A stretch of 64,000 nt of DNA, taken from Aegilops tauschii subsp. strangulata (Eukaryota; Streptophyta; Magnoliopsida; Poales; Poaceae). A model generated the notes under the pieces. That model had not been told where the DNA came from, ran no database searches, and saw only the letters and a program-made list of their open reading frames with translations. Below are positions 11,317 through 22,102 of the stretch, in pieces. A program made the translations under genes and the position numbers. The stretch lies in the NCBI RefSeq assembly GCF_002575655.3, contig NC_053040.3, forward strand, positions 460,212,780 through 460,276,779, written 5' to 3'. Numbering within the stretch: the stretch's first letter is position 1; the number at the start of each line of letters is the position of its first letter.

Positions 11317-11705
11317 ATGAATTATGCGCACATATGTATGCATCAGTCGATAAATTACTTTTGCAATTAGCGTTTGCTTAGCTTAATTGCACTGTTGTTC
11401 CTGTACTTATGATAGACATACTACGTATTCTGCTTAATTATTATTATTTTTAAGTCTTGGTAAGTCTCAATCAATCAACTGAGACGTAGCAAAGTCTTAG
11501 TTGATGCTGAGATCTTACATTGAGATTCGTGAAAAAAAAATCTTCAGTTTTTTCTTTCTCTCTCTTGCATGTTTGTCGCTTGACTAAGACTTGGTTAAAT
11601 CTCAGTCGACTGAGACCTAGCCACACCCATTTTTAGAGGAGAAGATCCATGGTACGTGCATGCAATGGCTGCGTATCTTCTCTAGTTTATTTCATAGCGT
11701 TTGCT
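11317..11705. other. 3' flank of the NHL gene with a duplicated palindromic segment
   Basis: Two related ~40-bp segments (about 11453-11500 and 11585-11625) share AAGtCTTGGT.AA.TCTCA followed by ACTGAGAC.TAGC. Each contains a GTCTCA..TGAGAC palindrome. This may be a small non-autonomous DNA element, but I see no clear terminal repeats with a target duplication. No gene is seen. Confidence 0.45.
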
Positions 11706-12240
11706 AAATCTCAGGTTTCTGGAAAAAAAAAACTAGCGTCAGCCATTTGTGCTTCCCCTGAGGCCAAAGGCGAGGAGGAGGTGAGGAGCGACATGAAGAG
11801 TGTCAGCCACGGCGAGGCCAAACCATGAACGAGCAAGAGCCGGTGGGTGTGAGACAAAAACTTGACAGGTATATGCCGGGACGAGAACGGGGATACAGGG
11901 GTTACCGGAGTTGCTGTAGCTTGGGAGAGCTTTAGAGGGATGGCCGTGGCGGCGGCTATCACAGTGGGGTGGGCGGGGGTGGGGAGTTGAGGGAAGGCCG
12001 AGGCGGCAAGGTGATGCGTGGTAGCACCTGCCAATCGCAAGGGATGGATGCCGGTGGTTAGGGCTAGGTCGGAACAAGGGCGGCTACATGAGGAAGAAGA
12101 TGAACAGGGACGCTTGAGGAGAAGAAGCAACAGGAGCCGTTGGACGTCGACCTAATGGCGGCCAGGAAAAAAGTGAATTGCACAAATCGATTTTTTGAAG
12201 TTGTTTAGGTGTGCTTTTTTGTAAAACACTCTAAAATTGC
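11706..12240. other. Unassigned G-rich stretch
   Basis: Sequence rich in GGCGG and GAGGAG. The minus-strand frame at 11711-12130 is Ser/Pro/Leu-rich with no domain. I treat it as translated transposon-type sequence. No gene is called. Confidence 0.4.
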
Positions 12241-12244
12241 AGGC

Positions 12245-12394
12245 ATTCACCTTATGATCACACACATGCATACCATACTCCTATGAGTATCTCTGAGCCG
12301 ACACAACATTTTGAGATTGACGAAGTCACCACATGCGCCATGTAATCGACGTGAACGTCTTCTCCTACTGAACAAACATCGCCAGAAAGCTTTT
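12245..12394 (-). repeat. Au SINE, second copy, 5'-truncated
   Basis: Read on the minus strand, this repeats the 3' half of the adjacent SINE: TTCTGGCGATGTT.GTTCA, GGAGAAGACGTTC, GTGACTTCGTCAATCTCAA and GGCTCAGAG. It lacks the pol III promoter part. It follows the first copy head-to-tail. Confidence 0.7.
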
Positions 12395-12690
12395 CTTAAC
12401 AAAGTACAATCACAAATGCTCACATACAAGCACATACACTCACCCTACAAACGTGCACATGCACACATTACCCTTATGAGCATAGCTTAAGCTCGCATTA
12501 CATCTTAAGATTGACGAAGTCACCATAGACGCCTCTTAATCGACTAGAATGTCTCCTCCCATTGAACGAACATAGCCAGAAAGTCTGAAATAAATCCAGG
12601 AAAAGCACCAGTGACAAGTCTAGAACTAGAACCCTGGTGGGCTGGTTCCACCACAAGGAACACAACCATCTCAGCTACGCTCAATTTGTG
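12395..12690 (-). repeat. Au SINE (tRNA-derived), near full length
   Basis: On the minus strand the sequence starts near 12690 with a tRNA-like region. The A box is TAGCTGAGATGG (plus 12666-12677) and the B box is GGTTCTAGTTC (plus 12623-12633), separated by CCAGCCCACCAGG. The body carries the TTCTGG, GGAGGAGACATTC and GTGACTTCGTCAATCTTAAG segments that I recognise from the wheat/Aegilops Au SINE. It ends near TTGTACTTTGTTA. Au elements move with LINE-encoded enzymes. Confidence 0.8.
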
Positions 12691-12729
12691 GCGCTCCCTT
12701 ATTTTATACTAAAAACATCCATCTATATA

Positions 12730-12992
12730 CTCTCTCTGTCCCAAAAATAGTATGTATTATTATTAGTTTAAATCAAACTATGTAAACTTTAACCAAATTT
12801 ATCAACATCAAGAATGCCAAATCACTAGTTTAGATTTAACCATACCTTTAGATTCATCTTGATATATATTTTCATATGGTACGCATTTTTTACTGTAGAA
12901 ATATACACATTTTTCTCTATAAACTTGATTAAATTTTGTGAAGCTTAACTTTTGTGAAAACTAATGCACACTATATTAAGGGACAAAAAGAA
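12730..12992. mobile_element. Stowaway-like MITE (Mariner type), diverged
   Basis: The left terminus CTCTCTCTGTCCC and the right terminus ending GGGACAAAAAGAA are imperfect inverted repeats resembling the Stowaway CTCCCTC..GTCCC consensus. TA dinucleotides flank both ends (12728-12729 and 12993-12994). The 263-bp length and AT-rich interior fit a Stowaway MITE. Confidence 0.8.
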
Positions 12993-12994
12993 TA

Positions 12995-14379
12995 TTGTGT
13001 CATCATGAAGAGATAGCACCTACACTACATTGCACTTCTTCGAGTTAAAATAACAACAACACTACATTGCACTTATCCTGACAATTACTAAACTCCCTAG
13101 GAATAAAGGCCTGCAAGAGATTCTAAGTATTTTCTGTAAGTGGATCCCGCCTATAAGGGTCTGATAGCGTCATGGGTCCCGCATGATGATATTGGAACCG
13201 ACATTTTATTCATACTTTTCGAAAAAATAAAAACATTTTCTTGTGTATTTTAAAAAATGTTCACAAATTTCATAAAACATTCTTGATTTTTAAACAATGA
13301 TATGGAAAAACTATTCATGTATTCTAAAAAATGTTCACAAGTTCCATAATTGTTCATTTTTTAATGTTTATGAATTCATACTTTCAAAAAATATTTCTAA
13401 ATTTTAAAATGTTCTTGAACATGAAAAAGTATTAAAAAATGTTTGCACTATGAGGTGGGTTGTAGCCCATTAAGGTGGGTTGTAACCCGTTAAGGGAGAA
13501 TGTGTGCACTATTTGGAGTCTTCTTTTCTTAGGGTTGATCTTCTTTGCTCCTTTGAGTTCATTTTACTTAGTCTTTTATGTGGTCTTCATCATTTGACTT
13601 ATTGATGATGGAAGTTTGCTTGGATTTTCGTTGACCGGGGTGACTTACTTGGACCCATGGGAGCCTGCTTGGACTTTAATGACCTCCTTGACTTGAGTTG
13701 AATGTCCTTGAATTTTTTCAACTATCTATGTAGAGTGCCATGTGGGATAGAGGGTGGAACCTCAAGGGCAAAATCATTACTACAACAGGTGTCCCTTTGA
13801 CCCGGAGTCATCAGAGTCTTATTTATGGCTTCAGATCAATAAACTTAGTCCCAAAGTACTTCCTTGGATGTCTTGGTTTGGTCGGTGCTCTTGGAGCCTT
13901 AACGCTTGACGAGTCATGGTCCTAGAGTATGTTGAATTCGTTTTTTTGCGAAGACATTGGACATCTTATAGTACATTTGTTTTCGTAGGAGTCTTCATTT
14001 GTTAGATAGGTAGACATAAAATGACCGTTTAGAAATAGTTATTTCTTAGAAATATCAAACCCGAGTAAATTAACAGTCTACACCTCAATTTTTTGTCCAA
14101 ATGATTCAAAATTTAATGGATATAAGGCTTGAAAGACAAAGTACTACCATAATTAATTTGGACCGCAATATGGTGCTGACATTCGATCTAGAGCACCACC
14201 AGCCCGATCGAATCGTTCGTCGGGGCATGAGGGATCGATCGAACGATTTCGTTTGATCTAAAACATATCCCAGGTCGAGCGCATCGAGGAAACTTTATGC
14301 TTTTGAAACCCCCACGATCCTAAAGAAAGAAAAAGAACTAGGCCAAAATAAAGGCCCCGATTTGAGAACATATAGTAGA
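12995..14379. other. Unassigned DNA with AT-rich inverted-type repeat
   Basis: CACTACATTGCACTT is repeated at about 13023 and 13062. From 13230 to 13445 the sequence is rich in AATGTTCAC and GAACATT words, largely the reverse complement of the array at 8440-9060. A GGTGGGTTGTA.CCC.TTAAG unit is duplicated at 13453-13493. No convincing gene is seen; 13740-13925 (+) is a short frame without motifs. Confidence 0.45.
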
Positions 14380-16570
14380 AGGCCTTTAACAAAAAAATAT
14401 TTTCCTATCATATAAATTGCCATGACAAATGATAGTATTGTTAGTTTAAAAGAAAATGACAAACATAAAGTGGGATATAGCACTCAATTGCCATGATACA
14501 TAAAAAATAAAATTCCACATTGCTACATAAAAAATTTCTTCATGGCTAAAAAACAAGAAAATCAAAGATTTTTTCCTCTAACGTGCATGGCAGATCTTTT
14601 GAAAAATGGCCCTAATATTTGTATAGCATGGCAATGTATTTTTTGTATATTATTTTGCTGGCAAAACTAGATAGTTGACCAATGCAACTCCATATTTTTC
14701 CATTATGCTTTTTATGGCATAGCGGATTCACTTTCAAGATAAAAGATTTGTGTTCCTTAAATTTCTTTGCAAATGTATAAAATTTGTTCTTTGAACAAAT
14801 TTTATGGCCTGGAAGATTCACTTTCGGAATACTATTTTTGATCTTTGAAGAAAATATTGCAAATTCAAAACAATTGCGCATTGAACAAAAAAGGTGACAA
14901 ATTTTGAATTTGCCAAGGGAACATGACAAAATTGGGAAAGTTGTTCTCTTAAAAAAGCATGGTATCACTAATAAAAGAAATATAATATTCCATGGGAACA
15001 TGACAAATTTATAAACCAAAGTGGTATAACTAAATAATAATGGCATTTTAAGTAATGAAAGTACAATGGTGTAATGAATAAATTTACATGGTCTTAAGAA
15101 TTAAAATTGCCATCCCACCAATAATAAAACTAACATTATGTAATTAGTAAATTTGCCATAATCTAAGTAATAAAGTTACCATGATCTTAAAGATGCCATG
15201 CTACATCAATTGAAAATGCCATGGCCTAATTAAATGAAATTACCATGACATAAAAATGAGTAAAATTTCCATGCTACAAGAATTGAAATTGGCATGGTCT
15301 AATTAATAAAATTAGTACCCTCTAAATAGTAAAATTGCCATGGTACCTAAATTAAAACTCTAATGGTTTAAACTAGTAAAAATACCATGTGGCCAAGTTA
15401 AAAATCTATATATTTGCCATGAGTAAGATCCGAAGATTTATGCAATTTGCTATGATTTGGACAGCAATGTGCAAAGATAAGAATTTTCCATGTTATGAAC
15501 ATTCACATAAAAAATTGTCATTAACTATGGCAACCTATATAAAAAATATATACAAAAAACATTGCAAGTTTGCCATAAAGTGAAAACCTATTGCGCCATG
15601 GTAACCATGTTAACCTATACAAAATACTATGGCGCTATTGTATATACAAAACATGTTAGCTATTACAAATTTGATCGTTGTGGCAAATAGTTTATGAAAT
15701 CTACAGGGCAAATTTTATTTCGTATACATGGCAAATCTATTGCATACACTATGATATATTTTTTAGCCGACGCAAAAATACATGGCAAAAAGTACATGTT
15801 TTTCCCTATGAAACAAAACAAAATTTGATCCAAAATTAAGAAATTGCCACGGTTTTTGTCAAGATCCATTAAACTAAATTTGCGATGATGAGTGAACTAA
15901 ATTTGGCACGATCCAGAAAGAGCAATTTTGCCATGCCACATACATTTGATATAATGGCAAAAAGTATACATCAATAGTTTCCCATGGCAAAAGACTTGAA
16001 AATAATGCCATGGCAACACATGATAATTAAAAATGGCGGGATGATTTTTTATGTTTACGACAATTTCTATTTTATGCCAATTTTTTACAAAAGAACTACA
16101 TGGCAGAAAATAATCTATATCCACGGCAAATCTATCGCATATAGTATGGCATTTTGTTTTACTCAACACGAATAACCATGGCAAAAACTACATGGCTTTG
16201 CTTACGAAACAAAACAAATTGCCATGATTAAGAATCAAAATGGCCATGGTAAAAATGCAATGAATTTTCCATGATCCATTAGTGAACTAAATTTGCCATG
16301 GTGCAGAAAGCAAAGTTGACGAGCAAGTTGAAGCTAGCTAAAATTTGGATTACTTAAAAAAGTACCACCCACAACTTATTCTCTAAAAAAGGTAAAATGA
16401 GTTTCATCGTTCTACTATGTTTCAACAGTTTGCCATTTTCAATATATACTAATGTTCAATAGGTTGCCATGTTCTACTCAATTAGCCAAGTCTAACATTT
16501 CAAACAAACTTTCCATGTTCCACTCAATATCATGTACTCAAAATAACCATGTCCAATATTTTCAACAAAT
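14380..16570. repeat. Region saturated with TTGCCATG / CATGGCAA motifs
   Basis: TTGCCATG, or its reverse complement CATGGCAA, occurs with small variations about every 25-60 bp for 2.2 kb. It lies within AT-rich sequence otherwise lacking coding potential. TTGCCATG dominates at 15090-15430 and CATGGCAA at 15720-16190. The many short frames here are spurious. The density and mixed orientation resemble protein-binding arrays near the ends of CACTA transposons, but no terminus is seen. Confidence 0.7.
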
Positions 16571-16893
16571 TTTGCCACGTTTTACTAAATGTCTACCCAC
16601 GACAAGATTTACTCTAAATCTAAGTTCAATCCAGTAGCACATATCACAACTGCTTTTCACTTGAGTCGCTACAAGGAGTTGATGTTGGATGTGGAGCCAG
16701 AGGGGAAATAACAACCCATGAGCCGAACTCCGGCACCCCCCTGCACGTTGTTGTGAGCTTCGACGCCCGCCGCACCGCCATAACCCTCGCCAGTCCCTAG
16801 CCCTGCCATATCCACTTGCGCTGATATCGTCAGCAGTCATGCAAATCACAACGCTGCCAACCACCGCCAGCCGAGGATCTAGTCGGGAACCGT
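16571..16893. other. Unassigned flank left of element A
   Basis: About 320 bp of mixed sequence with CCGCACCGCC-type stretches. No gene is seen. The last five bases, ACCGT (16889-16893), would be the 5' target duplication of element A; its partner is not in the window. Confidence 0.4.
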
Positions 16894-17364
16894 TGAGGGA
16901 GTCCTGGATTATGGGGTCCTCGGGCGTCCGGGCTATGTGATGTGGGCCGGACTAATGGGTCATGAAGATACAAGACAGAAGACTTCCTCCCATGTCCGGA
17001 TGGGACTCTCCTTTGCATGGATGGCAAGCTTGGCGTTCGGATATGAAGATTCCTTCCTCTGTAAACCGACTCTGTACAACCCTAGGCCCCTCCGATGTCT
17101 ATATAAACCGGAGGGTTTAGTCCGTAGAGGCAAACATAATCATACAGGCTAGACATCTAGGGTTTAGCCATTACGATCTCGAGGTAGATCAACTCTTGTA
17201 AACCCCATATTCATCCAAGATAATCAAGCAGGAAGTAGGGTATTACCTCCATTAAGAGGGCCCGAACCTGGGTAAACATCGTGTCCCTGTCTCCTATTAC
17301 CTTCGATCCTCAGACGCACAGTTCGGGACCCCCTACCCGAGATCCGCCGGTTTTGACACCAACA
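16894..17364 (+). repeat. 5' LTR of element A
   Basis: The 471-bp LTR starts TGAGGGAGTCCTGGATTA and ends TTTTGACACCAACA. It matches the LTRs at 21606 and 37440 closely. A TATATAA box lies near 17100, with a CCGGAGG arm downstream and a mutated arm upstream. Internal sequence starts TTGGTGCTTTCAT, the same as after the LTRs of B and E. Confidence 0.93.
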
Positions 17365-17390
17365 TTGGTGCTTTCATCGAGAGTTCCGCT

Positions 17391-19966
17391 GTGTCATCGC
17401 CAGAAGCTTCGATGGCTCCATCAATCATCTACAACAATCCTGCCCTGAGGGAGGTCTTTCTCCCCGGCCAGATCTTTGTGTTCGGCGGCTTCGCACTGCG
17501 GGCCAACTCGCTTGGCCATCTAGAGCAGATCGACAGCTACACCCCAGGTCACCAGATTAGTTTTGGAAATCTGGATTATGTCGCCGATATCCGGGGAGAC
17601 TTGATCATCCAAGGGTTCGCGACCCCAACCTCCGCTCTGGCCTTAGATCCGGAGCGCACCACCAGGTCCGAAGACGGGATTCTCGAGCCCGCCAGACTCT
17701 CTGCGGCTATTGAGCCTAGTACGGGAGAGCCGGAGGAAGTAGTGTCACCGAAAATCATCATGAAGCCGGACTCTTCTCCGAACACTGGCTCCGAACCCTC
17801 GGAGTCAGCATCGTGTGAGCTTGGCCAAGGAGTTTCCTTCCCGCCGCACTCCGCGGACTCTTTTCTCCCTGTCCAAACCTCGCCTTTAAGCGAGGCTCTG
17901 GACTTAATGTGATCCCTCGTCATTACGGAGGAGCAACGTCCGAACTACGCCCAGCCCGGACTAAGGGCTGAGAGCGGGGAATTTTACGTCCCACCCACCA
18001 CCCACTTCATAGCCACTATTGAAGACTTAACCGACATGCTCGATTACGGCTCCGAAGACATCGACGGTATGGACGACGATGCCGGAGAAGAGCAGGCCCA
18101 AAACCCGCCGTTTACCGGACGCTGGACGACCACCTCTTCGTATGACGTATACATGGTGGACACACCCAAAGAGGGTAACGGCGATAACGAGAAAAATCCA
18201 GTTGAGAATAAACCTCCTGAGATACAACCAAAGTGCCGACGTCAGCGGTGCCGCTCTAAATCACGCCGTGGAAAAGACAGCAATACCGGCACCGGAGACA
18301 ATACTCCGGACGACGCCGAAGACCATGAAGACCCCGTCGAGCCAACCTCCGAACAGGACGATCGGGAAGATGGGCAAATTAGCCCTGACGAATAGGCTGT
18401 AAACGAAGACTCCGAGGATTGTAATTACCTTCCACTCTCCGAGGATGAGGTGAGCCTCGGCGACGAAGACTTTATCGTGCCTGAGGAAACCCTCAAGCAG
18501 GAGCGCTTTAAGCGCCGGCTAATAGCCACTACAAGGAGCCTGAAAAAGAAGCAGCAGCAGCTTCAAGCTGATCAAGATCTACTCAACGACAGGTGGACTA
18601 ATGTCCTGGCAACCGAGGAATACGGCCTCGGACGCGCAAGCAAGAGTTACCCGATGCGTAAGCTGCTACCCCAATTCGACGACGAGGCGCTGGAGCCTGT
18701 ACCATCAGCCCGTAACTAGGCCGACCGACCACCACGTGGCCATGACAAAACAGCAACTCAAGCCGAACACCAGCCCGTACTACCTCGCCGTAGAAGCAGA
18801 GACATAACAGCTCGGGGATATATGTATGACCTATGGCAAGACTTGGAAAATAGAGCAGGTCAGACCAGATCGATCTACGGATCGCGGGGGCGTTCCCCGG
18901 CGTGCGAAGACGGCTATCCAGCCGGGCGCGACAAGCATAACCACGTCCGGGCCGAAAACCGCAGACGGACTCCATCCGAGTTGCATCGCGACTTGGCCCG
19001 ATATAGAGGCGCCACACACCCCCTCTGCTTCACTGACGAAGTAATGGAGCACGAATTCCCAGAAGGGTTTAAACCCGTGAATATCGAATCATATGATGGA
19101 ACAACAGATCCTGTAGTATGAATGGAGGACTTCTTCTCCATATTCATATGGCCCGCGGTGATGATCTTCACGCCATCAAATACCTCCCGCTAAAGCTCAA
19201 GGGACCAGCTCGGCACTAGTTAAACAGCCTGCCAGAAAGCTCCATTGGCAGCTGGGAGGACTTGGAAGACGCCTTCTGCGACAACTTCCAGGGTACATAC
19301 ATCCGACCTACGGATGCCCATGACTTAAGTCACATAGTTCAACAGCCCGGAGAGTTGGCCAGGAAATTCTGGACTAGGTTCCTAATAAAGAAGAACCAGA
19401 TCGTCGACTGTCCGGATGCCGAAGCCCTAGCGGCCTTTAAAAACAGCATTCGCGACGAATGGCTCGCCCGACACCTTGGCCAAGAAAAGGCAAGGTCCAT
19501 GGCAGCCCTCACGACACTTATGACCCGCTTTTGTGCGGGCAAAGATAGTTGGCTAGCCCGTAGCAGCAACAGTGCAAGTGAACCTGGCACCTCCGAAGCC
19601 AGAAATAACAACAGCAAGCCCCGACGCAACAGGCACAAGGGTCGAAGCAACAGTGACAATACCGATGACACGACGATCAACGCCGGATTCAGTGGCTCCA
19701 AGTCCGGTCAGTGATAGAAGCCATTTAAAATAAGCAATCCGGGCTCATCCAGCTTGGACCGAATACTCGATCGACCATGTCAGATCCACGGCACCCCCGA
19801 TAAACCCGCCAATCATACCAACAGAAGTTGTTGGGTCTTTAAACAAGCCGGTAAGTTAAATACCGAGAATAAGGAGAAGGGGTCGCCAAGCAAGGACGAT
19901 TACGAGGAGCCCCGTCCACCGAACACAGGGGGACAGAAGAAATTCCCCCCCAAGTCAAAACGGTGA
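17391..19966 (+). pseudogene. gag of element A, decayed
   Basis: This would encode the structural Gag protein of the Tat-like element. The N-terminal part has the EVFLPGQIFVFGGFALRANS segment and acidic low-complexity sequence. The capsid-type retrotransposon gag domain follows: HEFPEGFKPVNIESYDGTTDP, LKLKGPARH and the ARKFWTRFL..KNQIVDCPDAEALAAF block. A knuckle-like C..HGTPDKPANHTNRSCW motif lies near 19780-19850. It is broken by TGA 17910-17912, TAG 18393-18395, TAG 18717-18719 and TGA 19119-19121, plus a frameshift between 19122 and 19262 and a TGA at 19712-19714. Comparison with element B shows that several of these stops are C-to-T or G-to-A changes at CGA, CAG or TGG codons. No functional product is expected. 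Confidence 0.88.
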
Positions 19967-20633
19967 ACATAATATACGCTACTCATATCCCCAAGAGGGA
20001 GCGCAAACGCGTGCTCAGGGACGTCTATGCGATAGAGCCAGTCGCCCCAAAATTCAATCCATGGTCATCCTGCCCGGCCACTTTCCATCGCAGGGACCAT
20101 CCGACCAGTATCCGTCATGGCGGCTCAGCCGCACTGGTCCTCGACCCAATCATTGATGGATTCCACCTCACGCGGGTCCTCATGGACGGTGGCAGCAGCC
20201 TTAACTTGCTCTATCAGGACACCGTCCGCAAGATGGGCATCGATCCGTCAAGGATCAAGCCCACAAAAACTACCTTTAAAGGAGTAATACAGGTGTAGAG
20301 GCCCGTTGCACGGGCTCAATCACATTGGAAGTCGTCTTCGGATCCCCGGACAACTTCCGAAGCGAAGACTTGTTCTTTGACATCGTCCCCTTCTGCAGTG
20401 GCTACCACGCACTGCTCGGACGAACCGCATTTGCTCGCTTCAATGCGGTGCCACACTATGCCTATCTCAAACTCAAAATGCCCGGACCACGCGGGGTCAT
20501 AACAGTCAACGGAAACATGGAATGCTCCCTCCGTACCGAGGAGCACACCGCGGCCCTGGCAGCGGAGATACAGGGCGGCCTTATCAAGCGGAACATCAAT
20601 TCGGCGGCCAAGCCCCCAGACACTATTAAATGA
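19963..20633 (+). pseudogene. Retropepsin of element A, frameshifted
   Basis: The frame overlaps the end of gag in the -1 frame. It contains LVLDPIIDGFHLTRVLMDGG followed by SSLNLLY, the aspartic protease active-site region (D-G-G/S) of Gypsy elements, which processes Gag. One base is missing before the segment at 20296 relative to element E (ATACAGG against ATACCAGG). This breaks the frame; the C-terminal half is in the frame at 20325-20633, with LLGRTAFARFN..PHYAYLKLKMPGPRGVITVNG. No RT follows. Confidence 0.82.
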
Positions 20634-21605
20634 GTCCGGACTACTCCGCAGAATGACAGTCCAGCTCGTCAGGAGTTCGACTAGCAATTCGGCCTCCGTC
20701 TCAGCCCCGATCGAATTGCGGCGTATGTACCGCGCGTACATAACTATGCACTAAAAATACCATGGGCGAAGACGGAGGCATGACTCTACCACGGTCCACA
20801 ATACAACTCGACCTCATCTGGACACTCATACTTTACCTTTCCTTCCTATCCTTTTCAGGTTTCTTTTCCACGGGCCCCTCACGAAGGCCCGATCGTCGGT
20901 CCTTGCGAAGGATCACATACCAAGGAGGAAAGCAGCATAGACGTGTGGTAGAATACCCAGACGATCTTCTTGACGATCACTTTACCTGTTTTCAGGACCC
21001 GCACGCAGCTTCCCCTTACTCTCGGCATGTTAAATAGCCCTGTTGCTTATCACATTATCTGTACAAATACGTTTTGACGTATCAATCAGACTATAATGGA
21101 AACAGTCTCTAGCCTAATATACGTGGCACTGGTTTACTCCTTCATTATATTTAACTGTTTTCTATCAATTGCACCTGTCCCCTTTGGTACGACTTAACTC
21201 GCCAGGGGCCCCATTGTGCTCCATACGTTTATAACAAGTCCGAACACTTTTTACCGTATAATTCGGTGCCCCGAATATAGCATTATATGCATCGGCTCCG
21301 AATCATGTCTTTGGTCAATAGTTGGGTTGCCCGGCTCCTGTGCTTGCTACCTTACGTTCTGTCTTATCGGCTAGGGTAGTAAAGGGAGAACTACTGCGAT
21401 TGTGTTTCTGGTTTATCCGGATAAACACCTCAGTAGAGAAAGCCGAAAACTGACTGTCATGATGCGGCGAGAGCTGGTCAGCTATTCGGTGGCTAAAACA
21501 TAATTCTTTCGCGATTTTTTCCGCATTATGCGACGGATCGGCCTCCACCCGATCAGGTGTCTACATCGCCCTAGTCCGGATAAACAAATACTAACTAGGG
21601 GCTGC
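20634..21605 (+). other. Non-coding interior of element A after protease
   Basis: About 970 bp without RT or integrase motifs. It matches 25400-26340 of element B and about 50530-51370 of element E. The short frame at 20762-21037 is not a gene. It ends at the insertion point of element B, within GCTGC. Confidence 0.7.
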
Positions 21606-22076
21606 TGAGGGAGTCCTGGATTATGGGTTCCTTGGGCATCCGGCCTATATGACGTGGGCCGGACTGATGGGCCATGAAGATATAAGATAGAAGACTTTCT
21701 CCCGTGTCTGGACGGGACTCTCCTTTGCGTGGATGGCAAGCTTGGCATTCGGATATGAAGATTCCTTCCTTTGCAAACCGACTCTGTAAAACCCTAGGCC
21801 CCTCCGGTGTCTATATAAACCGGAGGGTTTAGTCCGTAGAAACAATCATAATCATACAGGCTGGACTCCTAGGGTTTAGCCATTACGATCTCGTGGTAGA
21901 TCAACTCTTGTAATCCTCGTATTCATCAAGATCAATCAAGCAGGAAGTAGGCTATTACCTCCATCAAGAGGGCCCAAACCTGGGTAAACATCGTGTCCCC
22001 TGTCTCCTGTTACCATCGACCTTAGACGCATAGTTCGGGACCCCCTATCCTAGATCTGCTAGTTTTGACACCGACA
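21606..22076 (+). repeat. 5' LTR of element B
   Basis: 471 bp, TGAGGGAGTCC..GACACCGACA. The TATA box (21812-21818) lies between perfect 8-bp inverted arms CCTCCGGT (21801-21808) and ACCGGAGG (21819-21826). The internal region starts at 22077 with TTGGTGCTTTCATTGAGAG, the putative primer-binding region. Confidence 0.95.
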
Positions 22077-22102
22077 TTGGTGCTTTCATTGAGAGTTCCG
22101 TT

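Larger units (their letters stand above)
16894..21605 (+). mobile_element. Element A, left part: non-autonomous Tat-like Gypsy retrotransposon
   Basis: This contains the 5' LTR (16894-17364), a primer-site region, a gag/protease pseudogene (17391-20633) and part of the 3' internal region. It is cut at 21605 by element B and resumes after the duplicated GCTGC at 37911-37915. The resumed part (37916-40566) carries the antisense gene. No RT, RNase H or integrase motif is visible between protease and antisense gene. A and B share the same LTR subfamily, both 471 bp long. The remaining ~1.8 kb of A, including its 3' LTR, is not in the window. Confidence 0.85.

Noticed and set aside
11711..12130. 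Minus-strand Ser/Pro/Leu-rich frame near the SINEs
   Set aside because: Composition-driven. Its complement is a G-rich transposon-like stretch.
14612..15046. Minus-strand 144-codon frame in the TTGCCATG region
   Set aside because: It is created by AT-rich repeats and shows no motif or start context.
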